64,000 bases of DNA from Diplonema japonicum (taxonomy: Eukaryota > Euglenozoa > Diplonemea > Diplonemida > Diplonemidae): contig OZ025649.1 of assembly GCA_964019335.1 (NCBI GenBank), positions 496,001-560,000 of the forward strand. Reading direction: 5' to 3'. Below, piece after piece: positions 10,164-21,064 of the stretch. Under the pieces are notes generated by a model, which did not search any database, was not told the DNA's origin, and saw nothing but the letters and a program-made list of their open reading frames with translations. Numbering within the stretch: the first letter of the stretch is position 1; every line of letters begins with the position of its first letter. A program made the translations under genes and the position numbers.

Positions 10164-13024
10164 ATGGGTGCAAAAGGCAGTAAAGATGTTGACCGGCGGC
10201 CGGATGATGGGATCGCTCCCCACGACGTGTTATGCGAAGTGGGAGGACATGAGGTGCACTACATGGATGCAACAAGCTATGCACTGAACACGAGAGTAGC
10301 GAGGATCGAACACGACGTCCAGAAGCAGAGGGAGAAAGTGGACAAGATGCGGGGCAAGGAACCTAAGAAGCGGGTCGTGTCGTCTGACCCAACAAGAGAC
10401 ATCGAAGAGGGCGGCAGCCAGGTGCCTCCGTCATCCGTGCGAAGCGACAAGCCGTACCCACAATTCGTCCCCAAGCACGGCTACGTCGCTCTCCCCACCG
10501 ACAGCACTGGACCCGTCATGGCTGTGCACTCTCGGGAGGGAAAATGGGAGGACTGCTTGTTCATCCCATCTGCTGCAGAGGTACCGATCGAGCCGCGCCC
10601 CCAATCAGCACAGCAAGGCAGCTTCCTCGGAACCACAACGTGGCACAAACGGCGGCAGTCCATAATCTCCACGCAGTCGGGGATGTCCGCAGGCACCGGT
10701 CTCAACGAGCAACGGCTGCAGTACGTCCAGCAAGACCTGCGCCTCAAACGTGCTGCCATGGAGTCTGGCATCTATGAAGTAGCCGGTGTCCGCCCCCTCC
10801 GCCTCTACGCCCACGACAACCCTGAAAAGATGCAGCACACCCTGCTAGAAGAGTGGGACCTGAGCGCTCTCTTAGAGCCCCCTGACGTGACCCTAGCCAC
10901 GCCACCTGACAGCGACGATGAGTCCACCTCTGGAGAGGGGTGCATCGTGCTGTTCCCACACAGGAAGCCAGTCATGGAAATCTCCGTGGCCTCAGTCATT
11001 CCATTTCTGGTGGCTGTCTTCGAACTGCACACCATGGAGGTAGCAGCAGAGGAAGAAAGACAGAAGGCAGAAGCTGAAGAAGAGGAAAGGAACATACATG
11101 CATCACAGCTCGCATCCTTGGAAGACGCAGAAAAGACAGCACGTGCGGAGGTAGCCACCGAGGCAGCAAACCTATCATCTTTCAAGGAGGAATCCGCACG
11201 AGAGAGGCAGGTGCTCATTGAGCGGGCACACGAGGCTGCTGTCCAAGCATCGCTTGCGAAAGAGCGCAGTGCAAGTCCCATGCCTGGGAAGTCACCCACG
11301 CTCGATACTGCCATTAAGAGTCCTTCGGTTCTGAAGCGGTCTGCCAGCCCTTTGCTGGGCATGGCCGCGCCCACTCCTCATGAGATGCACAAACTCATGA
11401 AGAAAAAAGAAGCTGAGGAAGAAGCCGAGAAGCAACGTCATCTGGCGGCGGTTCTTGTCATCCCTATCTCTGAGGAGGAAACACAGCGAGCCGTCGTGAC
11501 AAGGATACACGAAGAGGAGATGCAGGAGCTTGAAGCCCTCTTCGGACGGGAGAACGACGTGCTCATGGCTAAGCAGGAGGCCATTGAGAAGGCGGAGACT
11601 GAGGCATTGCTTGCGAAGGTCGAGACCAAGATCACCGAGGTCCCATCTGTACTTTCTGCTCCTGTACAGGAAGAGCCGGATGTTTCCTCTGCTGCGGTGC
11701 TTGCTGCATCTTCTGAGCCGATGAATGCTGAACAAGAAGAGCATAGTGACAAGGAGGGCAAGGACTCCATGGAAAAACAGAACGCCAAACGCAGGAAACA
11801 GTTAACGAAGGAGCTGAACGCGTGGAAGAAGCGTTATGAAGAAGAACACGGCAAGCCGCCTACAAAGAAGAACATCAAGGCAGACCCACACATTGCCGCT
11901 GTGCACGAGGAGTACCAAGCCTTGAAGAAGAAGAAAGCCAATACCACACCTGAGGAGAAGCCAGTGGAAGATCCAAAGACAAAACAGCAGGAAACACCAC
12001 AGCAGTCAGAAGATCCTGCCGAGTACGAGGTCCCACCAAAAGTGCTGCAGAAAGGGTATGCATGCAACACCTCTGCTACTAACTACACAGATGGCAGTCG
12101 GTCGGCGATGTGGGAAAGACGAGGTACGATGACGATGAAGATGCAGGTGAGGAGAAGGACGACAAAGGTGAAGGAAAGGAAAAGGATGCTCAAGAGGTTA
12201 AACAAGCAGATGACGTGGTGCGAGAAATGGAAGAAGAACCAGCTGAGCAGAAGCAGATCCAAGAGGTGGGACAAATCCAGGAAGAGGTGGAGCAAATCCA
12301 GGAGAAGCAAAAGCAAGAAATGGAAGAAGTCCAAGAGAAGCAGCAGGTACAGGAGGAACTGAAGCAGGAAGAGGTGGAACAAATTCAAGAGAAGCAAAAG
12401 CAAGAAATGGAAGAAGTCCACGAGAAGCAGCAGGTCCAGGAGGAACCGAAACAGGAAGAGGTGGAACAAATAAAGCAAGAGATGGAAGAAGTCCAAGAGA
12501 AGCAGCAGGTCCGGGAGGAACCGATGCAAGAAGAGAAGCAAGCGGCGGAACAAGTGGTGCGTATACAAGAAGAGAAGAACAAGGAACAACTTTGCGATCG
12601 AAATGAACTAAGTGAACCCTTAGACTCGCCCACCGCAGAGGGCGAAGCTTCTCCTAAGACAAAGGGGCGCAAGGCCACTCTTGTATCACAGCTGAACGAA
12701 TGGAAAGCAGCATACACAGAGAAGCACGGTGTGGCTCCCTCGAAGAAAGATATCAAGGCGGACCCGAGCATCGCCCCCATCTATGAGGAGTATGACCAGC
12801 TCAACAGCAAGAAGTCAAAGGAGCCAAAAGAGAAGAAGCCCAAACAAGTCAGCCGAAAGAAAGAGGTTGTCAAAGAGCTTAATACTTGGAAGGCGCAATT
12901 CGAGTCCGTACACGGAAAACCACCCACAAAGAAAGACCTCGCCAACTCCGAAATACGGGAATTGTATCAAGAGTACCAACAGATAATGAAGGCAGGGAAA
13001 GAGGCGAAACAACAGCAAGAATAG
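10164..13024 (+). CDS. Acidic coiled-coil protein with three Sld2/RECQL4-N-like motifs
   Basis: Exons 10164-12055 and 12091-13024 are joined across a 35 nt intron with a perfect TACTAAC branch site (12077-12083), giving 941 aa. The start MGAKGSK is a candidate N-myristoylation signal. Residues about 290-560 are Glu/Ala-rich coiled coil. Three copies of a 40-residue motif of the form (E/Q)LN-x-W-K...HG-x-x-P-(T/S)-K-K-D...I-x-x-x-Y-x-x-(Y/L) occur, one before the intron and two at the C-terminus. This motif resembles the N-terminal helix module of Sld2 and RECQL4. Between them are imperfect repeats built on VEQIQEKQKQEMEEVQEK. The repeat of the same motif in both frames is strong evidence for the splice. 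No helicase domain is present. The function is unknown. Confidence 0.78.
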
Positions 13025-13253
13025 AAAAAGAAAAGAAAAGAAAAAGAAAACCTGAAACTACGGAATCGGGGGTTTCCCTGTTTTATATACCTACTATTTT
13101 GTTTCGTGCAAAGTCTACTTTTTTTCTCCGATTTCTCACTTTTTTTTTTTTTTTTTTTTTTTTTTGAAGGTTATTCAACTTCTTTGATATGCTTTTACTG
13201 CGTTCTTTAGAAAGAAGAAAAAAAAAAGGAAGAGGTAGGTGGTGGGGGGTACA

Positions 13254-13478
13254 ATGCCGAAGAAGGTTAAACTGCCACCAAGATGCACTTCAAAGGAATG
13301 CGGCTATGCGGGGAATGACTGTCAGGTTTGTTCGTTAATCTCATGTTCATCCACACAGATGCGAGCTTCTGCAGGTTCCTTCAACTGCAGGCTTAGTGTT
13401 GATAAGCAGCCGCTGTACGTGGGGTACACTGATTTTTGTAGGTGGCATTCTCTGCTGAGAGAGCGATGCGGTCCGTAG
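13254..13478 (+). CDS. Small Cys-rich hypothetical protein
   Basis: Begins MPKKVKLPPRCTSKECGYAG. A 33 nt GT-AG intron (13326-13358) can be removed, giving 63 aa, but it is in frame and stop-free, so an unspliced 74 aa form is also possible. Cysteines spaced C-x4-C-x6-C plus later Cys suggest metal binding or disulphides. It lies just upstream of eL34. I do not recognise a family. Confidence 0.5.
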   Translation: MPKKVKLPPRCTSKECGYAGNDCQVCSLISCSSTQMRASAGSFNCRLSVDKQPLYVGYTDFCRWHSLLRERCGP

Positions 13479-13605
13479 TCTAGAGAGTTACCCTCTAGTC
13501 AACCCTCTTTTTTTTTTTTTTTTCCTCTTGTCGAAAACGAAAAAAAAAAGCTCACACAGATTTTTTAGGAAATAAAAGAAAAAGAACCCACCCCCTTTAG
13601 CTAAA

Positions 13606-14006
13606 ATGGTCCAGCGTCTTCACCTCAGGAACCACAGCAAGTTCCCCACCAAGAGCAACAAGTTCGTCATCAAGCACATCCCGGGTGGCAAGCTCCACAT
13701 GCAGTCTATCAAGAAGAAGGTGTCTGGTCCCAGGACCCCCAGATACCTGGGCCACCAGAGGTTGGCTGGTGTGAAGGTAATGTCCCCCCCCCCCCCCCCC
13801 CCCATCTCCCCCATCTCCCCCAAATTTTCTTCACATAGGCCCTCCGCCCCGTTGACGCCACCGCGGCCCCCAAGAGGAGAAAGACCGTGTCCCGTGCCTA
13901 CGGTGGTGTTTTGACCCACACCCAGGTCAGGGAGAGGGTTATCCGCGCTTTCCTCATCGAGGAGCAGAAGATCGTGAAACGTGTGCTCAGGAAGGGCAAG
14001 CACTAA
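13606..14006 (+). CDS. RPL34: 60S ribosomal protein eL34
   Basis: Exons 13606-13776 and 13839-14006 around a 62 nt intron with a long C run; 112 aa, close to the usual 115-120. The start [19 protein letters not shown] and the segment [17 protein letters not shown] followed by [20 protein letters not shown] are typical of eukaryotic eL34. The C-terminal helix ([14 protein letters not shown]) is complete. It is a structural protein of the large ribosomal subunit. The conserved protein confirms both splice sites, which makes this the reference intron for the window. Confidence 0.95.
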
Positions 14007-14225
14007 GTATTTTGTCTTTGTTTTTACGATATGTAAGGATGACGAGCCCCCCACCCAACCTCTGTGTTCTGTGAGTGGTTAGTGTATCCCCCACCTTTTT
14101 TTTTTTCTCATATCTTTTTCATCATCCAAAACAAAAAAAAAAAAATTGCTATTCAAACTTTTTCTTTCTTATCTATTAACATTTCTCATCTAGGAGGAGG
14201 AGAGGCGGGGGGAGGTGGAGGAGTG

Positions 14226-17077
14226 ATGTCTAATGTAGAAGAGCTCCAAGAAGAGCTAGACGATCTGGGCGGTCGGTTTCGTATTAAAAAGGTGCTGGGA
14301 CAAGGGAGCTATGGGATGGTGTTCAAGGCAATCGACGAGCGGAACAAGGAAGCGGTGGCGTTGAAGAGGATCCACAAGGATATCATGAAGGAGAGGGAGC
14401 TGGCAACGAGAGTTCTGCGGGAGATCAAACTGCTGCAGCACTTCGAGGTGCCGAACGTGCTGCATCTGAAGCATTTGCTGCTGTCCCGATCGGACAACGT
14501 GATAGACTGTTTGTACCTTGTGACAGATGTCATGGAGACGGACTTGAAGTCTCTGCTCTCCTCGAACCAGGTTTTGACAATCGACCACGTGAGCTACCTA
14601 ACACACCAGCTGCTCAGGGGACTGAAGAGTTTGCACTCCGCTGGAGTCGTACACCGCGATCTGACCCCCGGCAACATCCTTGTAAACACCAAAGACTGCG
14701 AACTTAAAATCGCCGACCTCGGCCTCGCTCGGGAAATTCCCGATGACGGCCTCATGACAGACTACGTGACTGTCCGGTGGTACCGTGCCCCTGAGGTCCT
14801 CTGCGACTCTTCCCACTATGACTCCGGCGTCGACATGTGGGCCGTCGGGTGTATCTTTGGCGAACTCCTTGGATCTAAACCCCTCTTCCCCGGAACCAAC
14901 AAGGCCAACCAGCTCGAACGGATCATCCTTTGCCTCGGCCCCCCCACAGTGGAGACCCTCCGGTCAATGGAAGCCTCACAAAAGTGCAAGGAGTACGTCC
15001 GCAAGCGTCCCCCATCACCGAAAGCACCGCTGTCCAGCAGGATAAACGGCCCGAACTGCACCCCTGCCACCATGGATATGCTGTCCAAGCTTCTCGTCTT
15101 CAACCCCAAAGAGCGCATGAGTGTCGATGATGCGCTGCTGCACCCTGTGCTGCAGGAACAGGCGGAGGAGGAAGGCCCCGTGCGGTATAAGGTAGGGCCC
15201 TTCCTCTACAGAATACCTTCACGGTCGAACACGGCTTACATCACGAATGAGATTGTGAAGACGCAAACGCTAATGATGAAAGGATTCCGGGACAGCACAA
15301 TGGGCGCCGCACTCACTGCAGCGCTGCTGATTGCCTCCATCTCCAAGTTCACCCGCATGGCGTACTGGGACCTCCCTGCCAAGATCACGATCGGCATCGA
15401 CCCTCACCAGCAAGGTGTCGCCGTGCAAAGGTCTGGTGACACAATGTGCCCGCGTAGCGTGCTAGCCGACCTGTCCACAAACTTCGAGCTTGCTGTCAAG
15501 ACAGCACCCGACAGCAAGTGGAGTTCTGTCACCGCTGCGCTGTCCTCGTTCGCAACTCACGAGTTGCAAACAGTTCGACACAAGCAGCTTACTGCACAGG
15601 CGATTCCTCTGCTCCCTCTGCGGAGTGCTCTGAAAGGACACTTCCAATCTAAGGTATGCACCACCACACACTCAATCACACACAGTCAATGGACCTCGTG
15701 CGAGACGTCGGCTCTGACGACACACCAGGCAGGGAGGCCCTAGGGGCGTCCTCGTCACGGACGAACCCTTTGCAGTCTGCCTTCAGCTCCTACAAATCGC
15801 CGACAAAGAAGACGCCACGCGGGGGGCAAGATACACCCGTCACGGAGAGCACAGACGAGGACGACACAGCCAACGGGCACACGAAGAACCCTTCGCAGCC
15901 CACCTCCGTGCCGTGCACCCCCGTGCACACCAGGACACGCTCCGCAGGTGACGCCATCGTGAGCACGGCGCTGGTCAGCCCTTGTACGAGCAAGCGGCAT
16001 AAAAGGATCAACTCACAGCTGCCCGCGTCGATCGTGACGCCCAAACCTCAGGTTTCGCCCATATCGCATCAAGAGCTTCTGAATAAGCTTACCTCCGACA
16101 GGCTGGAGCGCATGCAGCAGGAACAGACTGACCCTTTGAAATGGGGGAACGAGAAGCTTGCGGCAATGGACATCTCGCGACGGCCAGCGGCGTTGGAGGA
16201 ACTGACATTTGAAGATGGTGACGACGACTACGACGAGGTGGACATCACGCAGATAGAGGAGGACAGGATAGAGACACCTGCTGCACCGCGCAAGCGGGTG
16301 GAACAGAAGAAAGTGCTTCCCGCATGTGCAGTGGCCCCTGGCGTGCATATCATACCGCCGCCAGTGGAGCTGATCGACGCTAGGAGCGGGAGGAAGAGCA
16401 TGCTGGGGGTGTCCCCGAGCACAAAGGCCTTGATATATAGCAGCGGGGCACGGCCTGCGGTGGTGAAGGACATCACATATGACGCAGGAACAGGAGTCCT
16501 GATGATGCCGGGCATTAGGAAGGGGGTGGTGCTGCAGCAGGAAGCCGCAAAAGCCGTTTTACAAGAGGTGTCGAAGCTGGCACATGTTGCCGGGGTGAAC
16601 ACGGACTTGGCGCGGGACGGACAGGTCATGAATGCATCCCTCACCAAAATAAAGAACATGGCAGCAGGGGGTGTGAACACAGAGGTGACACCTTCTTTTG
16701 TAGCTGTGTCTTGTAAGGGGCTTCTGAACATGCGGAATAGCGGGCAGATCCTTGCCCCCAACGCCCCTATTAAGTCAGTTTTGCGACATTCCAACATGGT
16801 TTGCGTCAGTTTGCGAATATGTGTTGTCTCCTATGTGTTCTCTGAAATGCCTGTGCCTCAGCCCCAGTCCACCATGCCCCTCTTGCAAAGGCGCAGTTCC
16901 AACGTGGCCATTAGCGCCGCACCTGCGACACCTGCTAGCTCGCGTGAAGATAATGCCGATGACTCGCCTCCCCGCCCTGTGCGGAGTGCACGGGAGGGGC
17001 ACGAGCCGTTTGAGTCGCATGAAAGCAGCGAGACCGACACCAAAGCTAAATGCAAGTGCTCTTGTCAGATAAGCTAA
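14226..17077 (+). CDS. MAPK/CDK-like kinase with long tail and CaaX box
   Basis: Exons 14226-15653, 15686-16798 and 16862-17077 (introns 32 and 63 nt) give 918 aa. The second intron is in frame and stop-free but encodes an out-of-place hydrophobic stretch, so removal is preferred. The kinase domain spans residues 15-325: GQGSYGMVFKA, VALK (K47), HRDLTPGN (T147 where Lys is usual), DLG (164-166) in place of DFG, a TDY activation motif (178-180) and VRWYRAPEVL. The family is CMGC, near MAPKs. The tail is unrelated, with many SP/TP sites, and ends KCKCSCQIS, a CaaX-like box (C915) preceded by cysteines that could be palmitoylated. An AG at 14192-14193 before the start is a candidate trans-splice site. 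Confidence 0.82.
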
Positions 17078-17668
17078 GAGGATGTAGGTGGCAGTGGTAA
17101 TACTATTTTTTTTTTTTGTACTTTTTTTCTTTTTTTCTTTTTTTCTTTTTCGGGAAGATAGGGCTCGTAGGATCCTGCACTTTGAGTTTTTTTTACGCCG
17201 CATATCTCAGAAAAAAAAAATGCTATAAAAGGAAAAAAAAGGGGGAGGTCTGAAGCTTGTCAAGGTCCGGAGTTACTACAAAATTCTTTCTTTTTTTCTT
17301 TTTTTTTGAAAAATAATTTTTTTTTACAGAAGGGAAAAAAAAAAAAAAAAAGGTTTTTTCTTTTTCTTTTCGTGGAAAGGTTTTTTTTTCTCAGTCGACC
17401 TTTTTTGGAAGGGGGTCTTCAAAAAATTCCCCCCCCCCCACCCTTGATGTGAAGGTTTGCAGCGTTACTTTGTTTTCTAAATAACTTAAGATGAAGAGAA
17501 TTAAAAAAGATAGAACTACCCCCCCCCCATCCCTAGGATGTCATTAAAAGGTAATAGGTTGAGTAGAGGGTGTGTGATTTTCTTTCTCCCCTCTCTTCTC
17601 GTCTTGCATGGGGCCATATTATTTGAGGGCAAAGAAAAAGCTTGTTTTTAAGAAGAGAATGGGAATGC

Positions 17669-17701
<33 letters not shown>

Positions 17702-18519
17702 AACAGGAAAGAGAAATATAATATAATATTAAAAAAGCACTGTGGGTCCCCCCTCCCCTTTTTTTCCCCTCCCCCTCTTGCGAGTGCTAGGGTGATGGCT
17801 AACGTAGTCCGAGGGGGGTTTTTTTTGTTTGTGTAAATAATAGCTAATAGTTTTTCTTGATGTTCGGAATTTTTTTCTTTTTTCCTTATTTTGCCCCCCC
17901 CTTTTTTTTGCAGTCTGAAAGTCGAGAGAAAAAATGGGCATTTTATGAGTTTACGGGGTGTGGAAAAAATATTTTTTTGCCGAGGAGAAAAAAAGAAAAA
18001 GAAAAAGAATTGGTTTGCAAGTAAGCACCACACCTTTTTAAAAAAAAAGAAGAAAAAAAAAAAAAAAAAGTACCGGACTGACAAATGTCAAAGTATTTTT
18101 CCCGGCGTCTGGTAATATGTCAAGGCCAGACCATTTTCTGTCTGGATTCTTAAAGGCCTCTGAAGGAGTTTTCTTTTTGGGCACCGGGAAATTATCATTG
18201 GCATTTCTTGCACAGTATTTAATTTTTTGAAGTGAAGGGGGGGGGGAAAATGTAACCTACAACATAAGCATTTTCTCGTCTCTCTTGTACCCCACACCAC
18301 CCCAAATTTCTGGACGTAAGTCTGGGCAGGATACACTCTTTCATGTCTCGAAAGTGCTTTGTGAAAATATCCCCAAGATGTTTCCATTGTGCACATTAGT
18401 GGCGTGAAGTGTTGACAAAAAAAAAAAAGAGCCAAACGCCCAACCGTTTTTAGGGAAACGAAAAAAAAAAGGAAAGAGAAGAAAGAAAGCAAAATTAAAA
18501 TGCCTTCGCAGGGCTTAAC

Positions 18520-18560
<41 letters not shown>

Positions 18561-18576
18561 TTCTTCCTTAAGTAGA

Positions 18577-18655
18577 GAGACAAAGGGGCACGTTCCAAAA
18601 AAAGAAAAGAAAAAAAAAAAAAAAAAAAAAAAAGGGCAGGAACTCCCTTTGTCTC
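18577..18655 (+). repeat. Hairpin repeat, copy 1
   Basis: Left arm GAGACAAAGGGG-CAC-GTTCC (18577-18596), A-rich loop, right arm GGAACTCCCTTTGTCTC (18639-18655). The arms pair as GAGACAAAGGG/CCCTTTGTCTC and GTTCC/GGAAC. A second copy lies at 59724-59765, and both are flanked by T runs. Confidence 0.6.
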
Positions 18656-19825
18656 ATCTTTTCTTTCTTCTTTCCCGAAGTTTGTGTGCTGAAGCACAAC
18701 ATCGTGCGTCCTACGATTTCGTTAAGTAGGATAGGTACGCGGGGAGGGAATTGGCTCAGATAAATGGGTAAAAAAAAAAAAATAAAAAAAAAATAGACAA
18801 ATAGGGAAGAGAAAAAAAAAAATAAACAAGAGTGTCCACAGCTATCACTCCCAAAGAAGAATATCCGGACTGAATTATGGTTATGTTTTTATGAATTGGT
18901 GAGGGGAGGGGGAGACAAGGGGTGTACAACATATGGCGATTGGGCTTCACCAGCAGACCGCGGAGAAGCCAGGGTGTCTTCTTTTTCTTTTTTAAATTTC
19001 TTTTTTAAATTTTTACAACTCTGTTTGACACTCCCACTGGATTCTCTAGAAGGCTTGAATTTCAAACTTATGGTGTGGCGATTCTGATCTCTGTTTTTTT
19101 TTTTTTTTTTAAACTTCTTTTTTTTTTTTTACTTACGGTTTTCCATTACGGTGAAATGGTTCCCCCTTTTTTTTAAAGATGGGCGGCCCTTTATTATTTT
19201 CTCTTTTTTGTTTTTTTGTTTTTTTTTTTTTTTTGTTTTTGTTTTGCTCTGGCAAAAAAAAGGGGGGAATTTTTTAATACGCAAAATTAATTTTTTTTCA
19301 TTAAAGCTTTGCATCTCTCTCGTTCTCTCACCACCCCCCCCCAAAAAAAAGGAAAAATAAAAAAGAAAGGTTAGCATGATGAAAGGAGGAAGGCCTACGC
19401 AACCTTCTTTATATTTTTTTAAGGATCTTTTTGCGCCCCCCACTCCCCCCGTTTTTTTTTAGTCGCCTTACTTCGCCTTCTCATTCCCAAAATCTACCTA
19501 CATCGAAAAAGGGAAAAAAAAAAGAGAAATAAAGACGAAAAGGCAGGTTCAGAAGAGACGGAAAAGAAAAATATAAAAAAGGAAAAGAGAAACCAAAGAT
19601 GCCTCCCAACAATAAAATCAGGTCTTAAAAAAAACTCAAGAGTGGCTTAGCTTAGGGGAGACCTTTAAACGAAAAAAAAAAAGAAAGAAAGAAACGAGGG
19701 GAAAAAAAAAAAAAACCGATGTTCCGTGAATAGGAATCAAACACTTGTCTTGGTCCACCCTCTCCCTGCCTCCCTTATTGAAGTAAACAAAGACAGGTGA
19801 TAAGGGAGAAAAAGACGGGTTTCGC

Positions 19826-19883
19826 CGTGGGAAATGAGAATACAAACAGGGAGACAAAATGGGTGTATTTAGAAAGACTCTCC
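19826..19883 (+). pseudogene. Frameshifted fragment resembling the RNA ligase gene
   Basis: Fifty-eight bases match 20158-20215 of the downstream ligase, with 21 identical bases in a row (19836-19856 versus 20169-20189) and single-base indels on either side. No open frame continues through it. It is probably a decayed partial duplicate, though a match this short could be chance or gene conversion. Confidence 0.4.
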
Positions 19884-20017
19884 CCCACCCTACCCCCCCC
19901 CCCCCCCCCCCCCCCCCTCTCTCCCCCCATTCATATTTATTTAATATTCAAGATAATTCTCGTCGCTCTTCTTTTTTTTTAAAAAAAAAAGAGTTATTAA
20001 AAACACAAACAACACCA

Positions 20018-21064
20018 ATGTTCGGTCCAGACTTTGTTGTCGAAGATGGAGAAGAAACCAACAGATGTTTAGGAACAGTGGATGTCATCAGAGAGCTGAG
20101 GGAACATCCTGGCGCCGACCGTCTTGAGCTAGCGGAGGTGAGAGGTTGGCAAGTGATCGTGGGGAAGGGAGAATACAAACAGGGAGACAGAGTAGTATAC
20201 CTAGAAGTAGATTCCATCATCCCTGAAAAGCTCCTGGAGGGACGGAAGGAACACGAGATCATGAAAAACAAAAGATTCAGAGTGAAAACAATCAAACTTC
20301 GAGGCGAGATTTCACAAGGGCTGATCCTACCGTGCGAATTGCTCCCCGATCCTAATGTTGAAATTGGTACCGATGTAACCACAACCCTCGGGCTGGCCAA
20401 GTATGAGCCACCGATGACTGACAATACGAAATTCCCAGGGACCAGGCAGTTGGGCGATTTCCCGAAGGAAGTCCCGAAAACGGACTTGAAAAGAGTGCAA
20501 AACATTGTTGATCTTGTCCCGAAACTTGAAGGCAGGATATTCACCGTCAGCGAAAAGATAGACGGAGCCTCAATGACAGTGCTGATCGCTGATGGTGTGT
20601 TCAAAGTGTGCAGCAAGAACACACACACCAGTGCTGAGTCGAAGTACGGCCTTACTGCAGAAAACCTCAAAATTGAGGAAAAAATGCGTTCTGCCAAGAT
20701 AGAACACCTTGCTCTACAAGGGGAACTCGTCGGTCCCACTGTCTCGGGCAATCGTTACCGCCTTAAAGACCTCACCATTCGGTTCTTTGCGGTATATCAC
20801 ACTGTTGACAAAACCTACCTCCCTACCCTGAGAGCCATCGAGCTCGTAGAAAGCCTGGGCTTAAACTGGGTCCCTGTACTCAAACCCTCCTTTTCAATGC
20901 CACTTTGCACTTATACCGACTTGGTGTCCATGGCAGATGGCAAGTCCACCCTCTCCTCCAACTTGCGTGAAGGCCTTGTCTTTGTTGCGGACCCGCAGGA
21001 CGGCCGTGGAAGGGTCTCGTTCAAAGCCATTTCGAATGAATACCTACTTAAATACTCTCTTTGA
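20018..21064 (+). CDS. RNA ligase, DRB0094/Rnl5-like
   Basis: 348 aa from ATG 20018. The ligase nucleotidyltransferase motif I is SEKIDGAS with AMP-acceptor K180. Further motifs follow in order: LALQGELVGP (motif III/IIIa region), IRFFAVY, REGLVFVAD (motif IV) and VSFKAISNEYLL (motif V). The first 150 residues form an N-terminal OB-like domain (VVYLEVDSIIPE, GEISQGLILP), the arrangement known in Deinococcus DRB0094-type ligases and their protist relatives. These enzymes seal 3'-OH/5'-phosphate RNA nicks using ATP. Ligases matter in euglenozoan mitochondrial RNA editing and trans-splicing, but no clear mitochondrial presequence is visible here. The family call is good; compartment and role are open. 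Confidence 0.85.
   Translation: MFGPDFVVEDGEETNRCLGTVDVIRELREHPGADRLELAEVRGWQVIVGKGEYKQGDRVVYLEVDSIIPEKLLEGRKEHEIMKNKRFRVKTIKLRGEISQGLILPCELLPDPNVEIGTDVTTTLGLAKYEPPMTDNTKFPGTRQLGDFPKEVPKTDLKRVQNIVDLVPKLEGRIFTVSEKIDGASMTVLIADGVFKVCSKNTHTSAESKYGLTAENLKIEEKMRSAKIEHLALQGELVGPTVSGNRYRLKDLTIRFFAVYHTVDKTYLPTLRAIELVESLGLNWVPVLKPSFSMPLCTYTDLVSMADGKSTLSSNLREGLVFVADPQDGRGRVSFKAISNEYLLKYSL

Larger units (their letters stand above)
17078..20017 (+). other. Long gene-free, low-complexity stretch
   Basis: The longest gap in the window. Most of it is A, T, C or G runs, including a 36 nt T run at 18522-18557 and a 25 nt C run at 19893-19917. Islands of ordinary composition lie at about 18090-18420, 18640-18760 and 18820-19090. 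The first holds a stem (CCAGAC/GTCTGG, about 18126-18145), an AATTTTTTGA string and a 134-codon minus-strand ORF. No gene is convincing. It could contain a non-coding RNA or be degenerate repeat remains. Confidence 0.5.

Noticed and set aside
18120-18235. Possible snRNA (stem plus AATTTTTTGA, Sm-like)
   Set aside because: The Sm-like string is not exact, and no conserved U1, U2, U4 or U5 core sequence is nearby.
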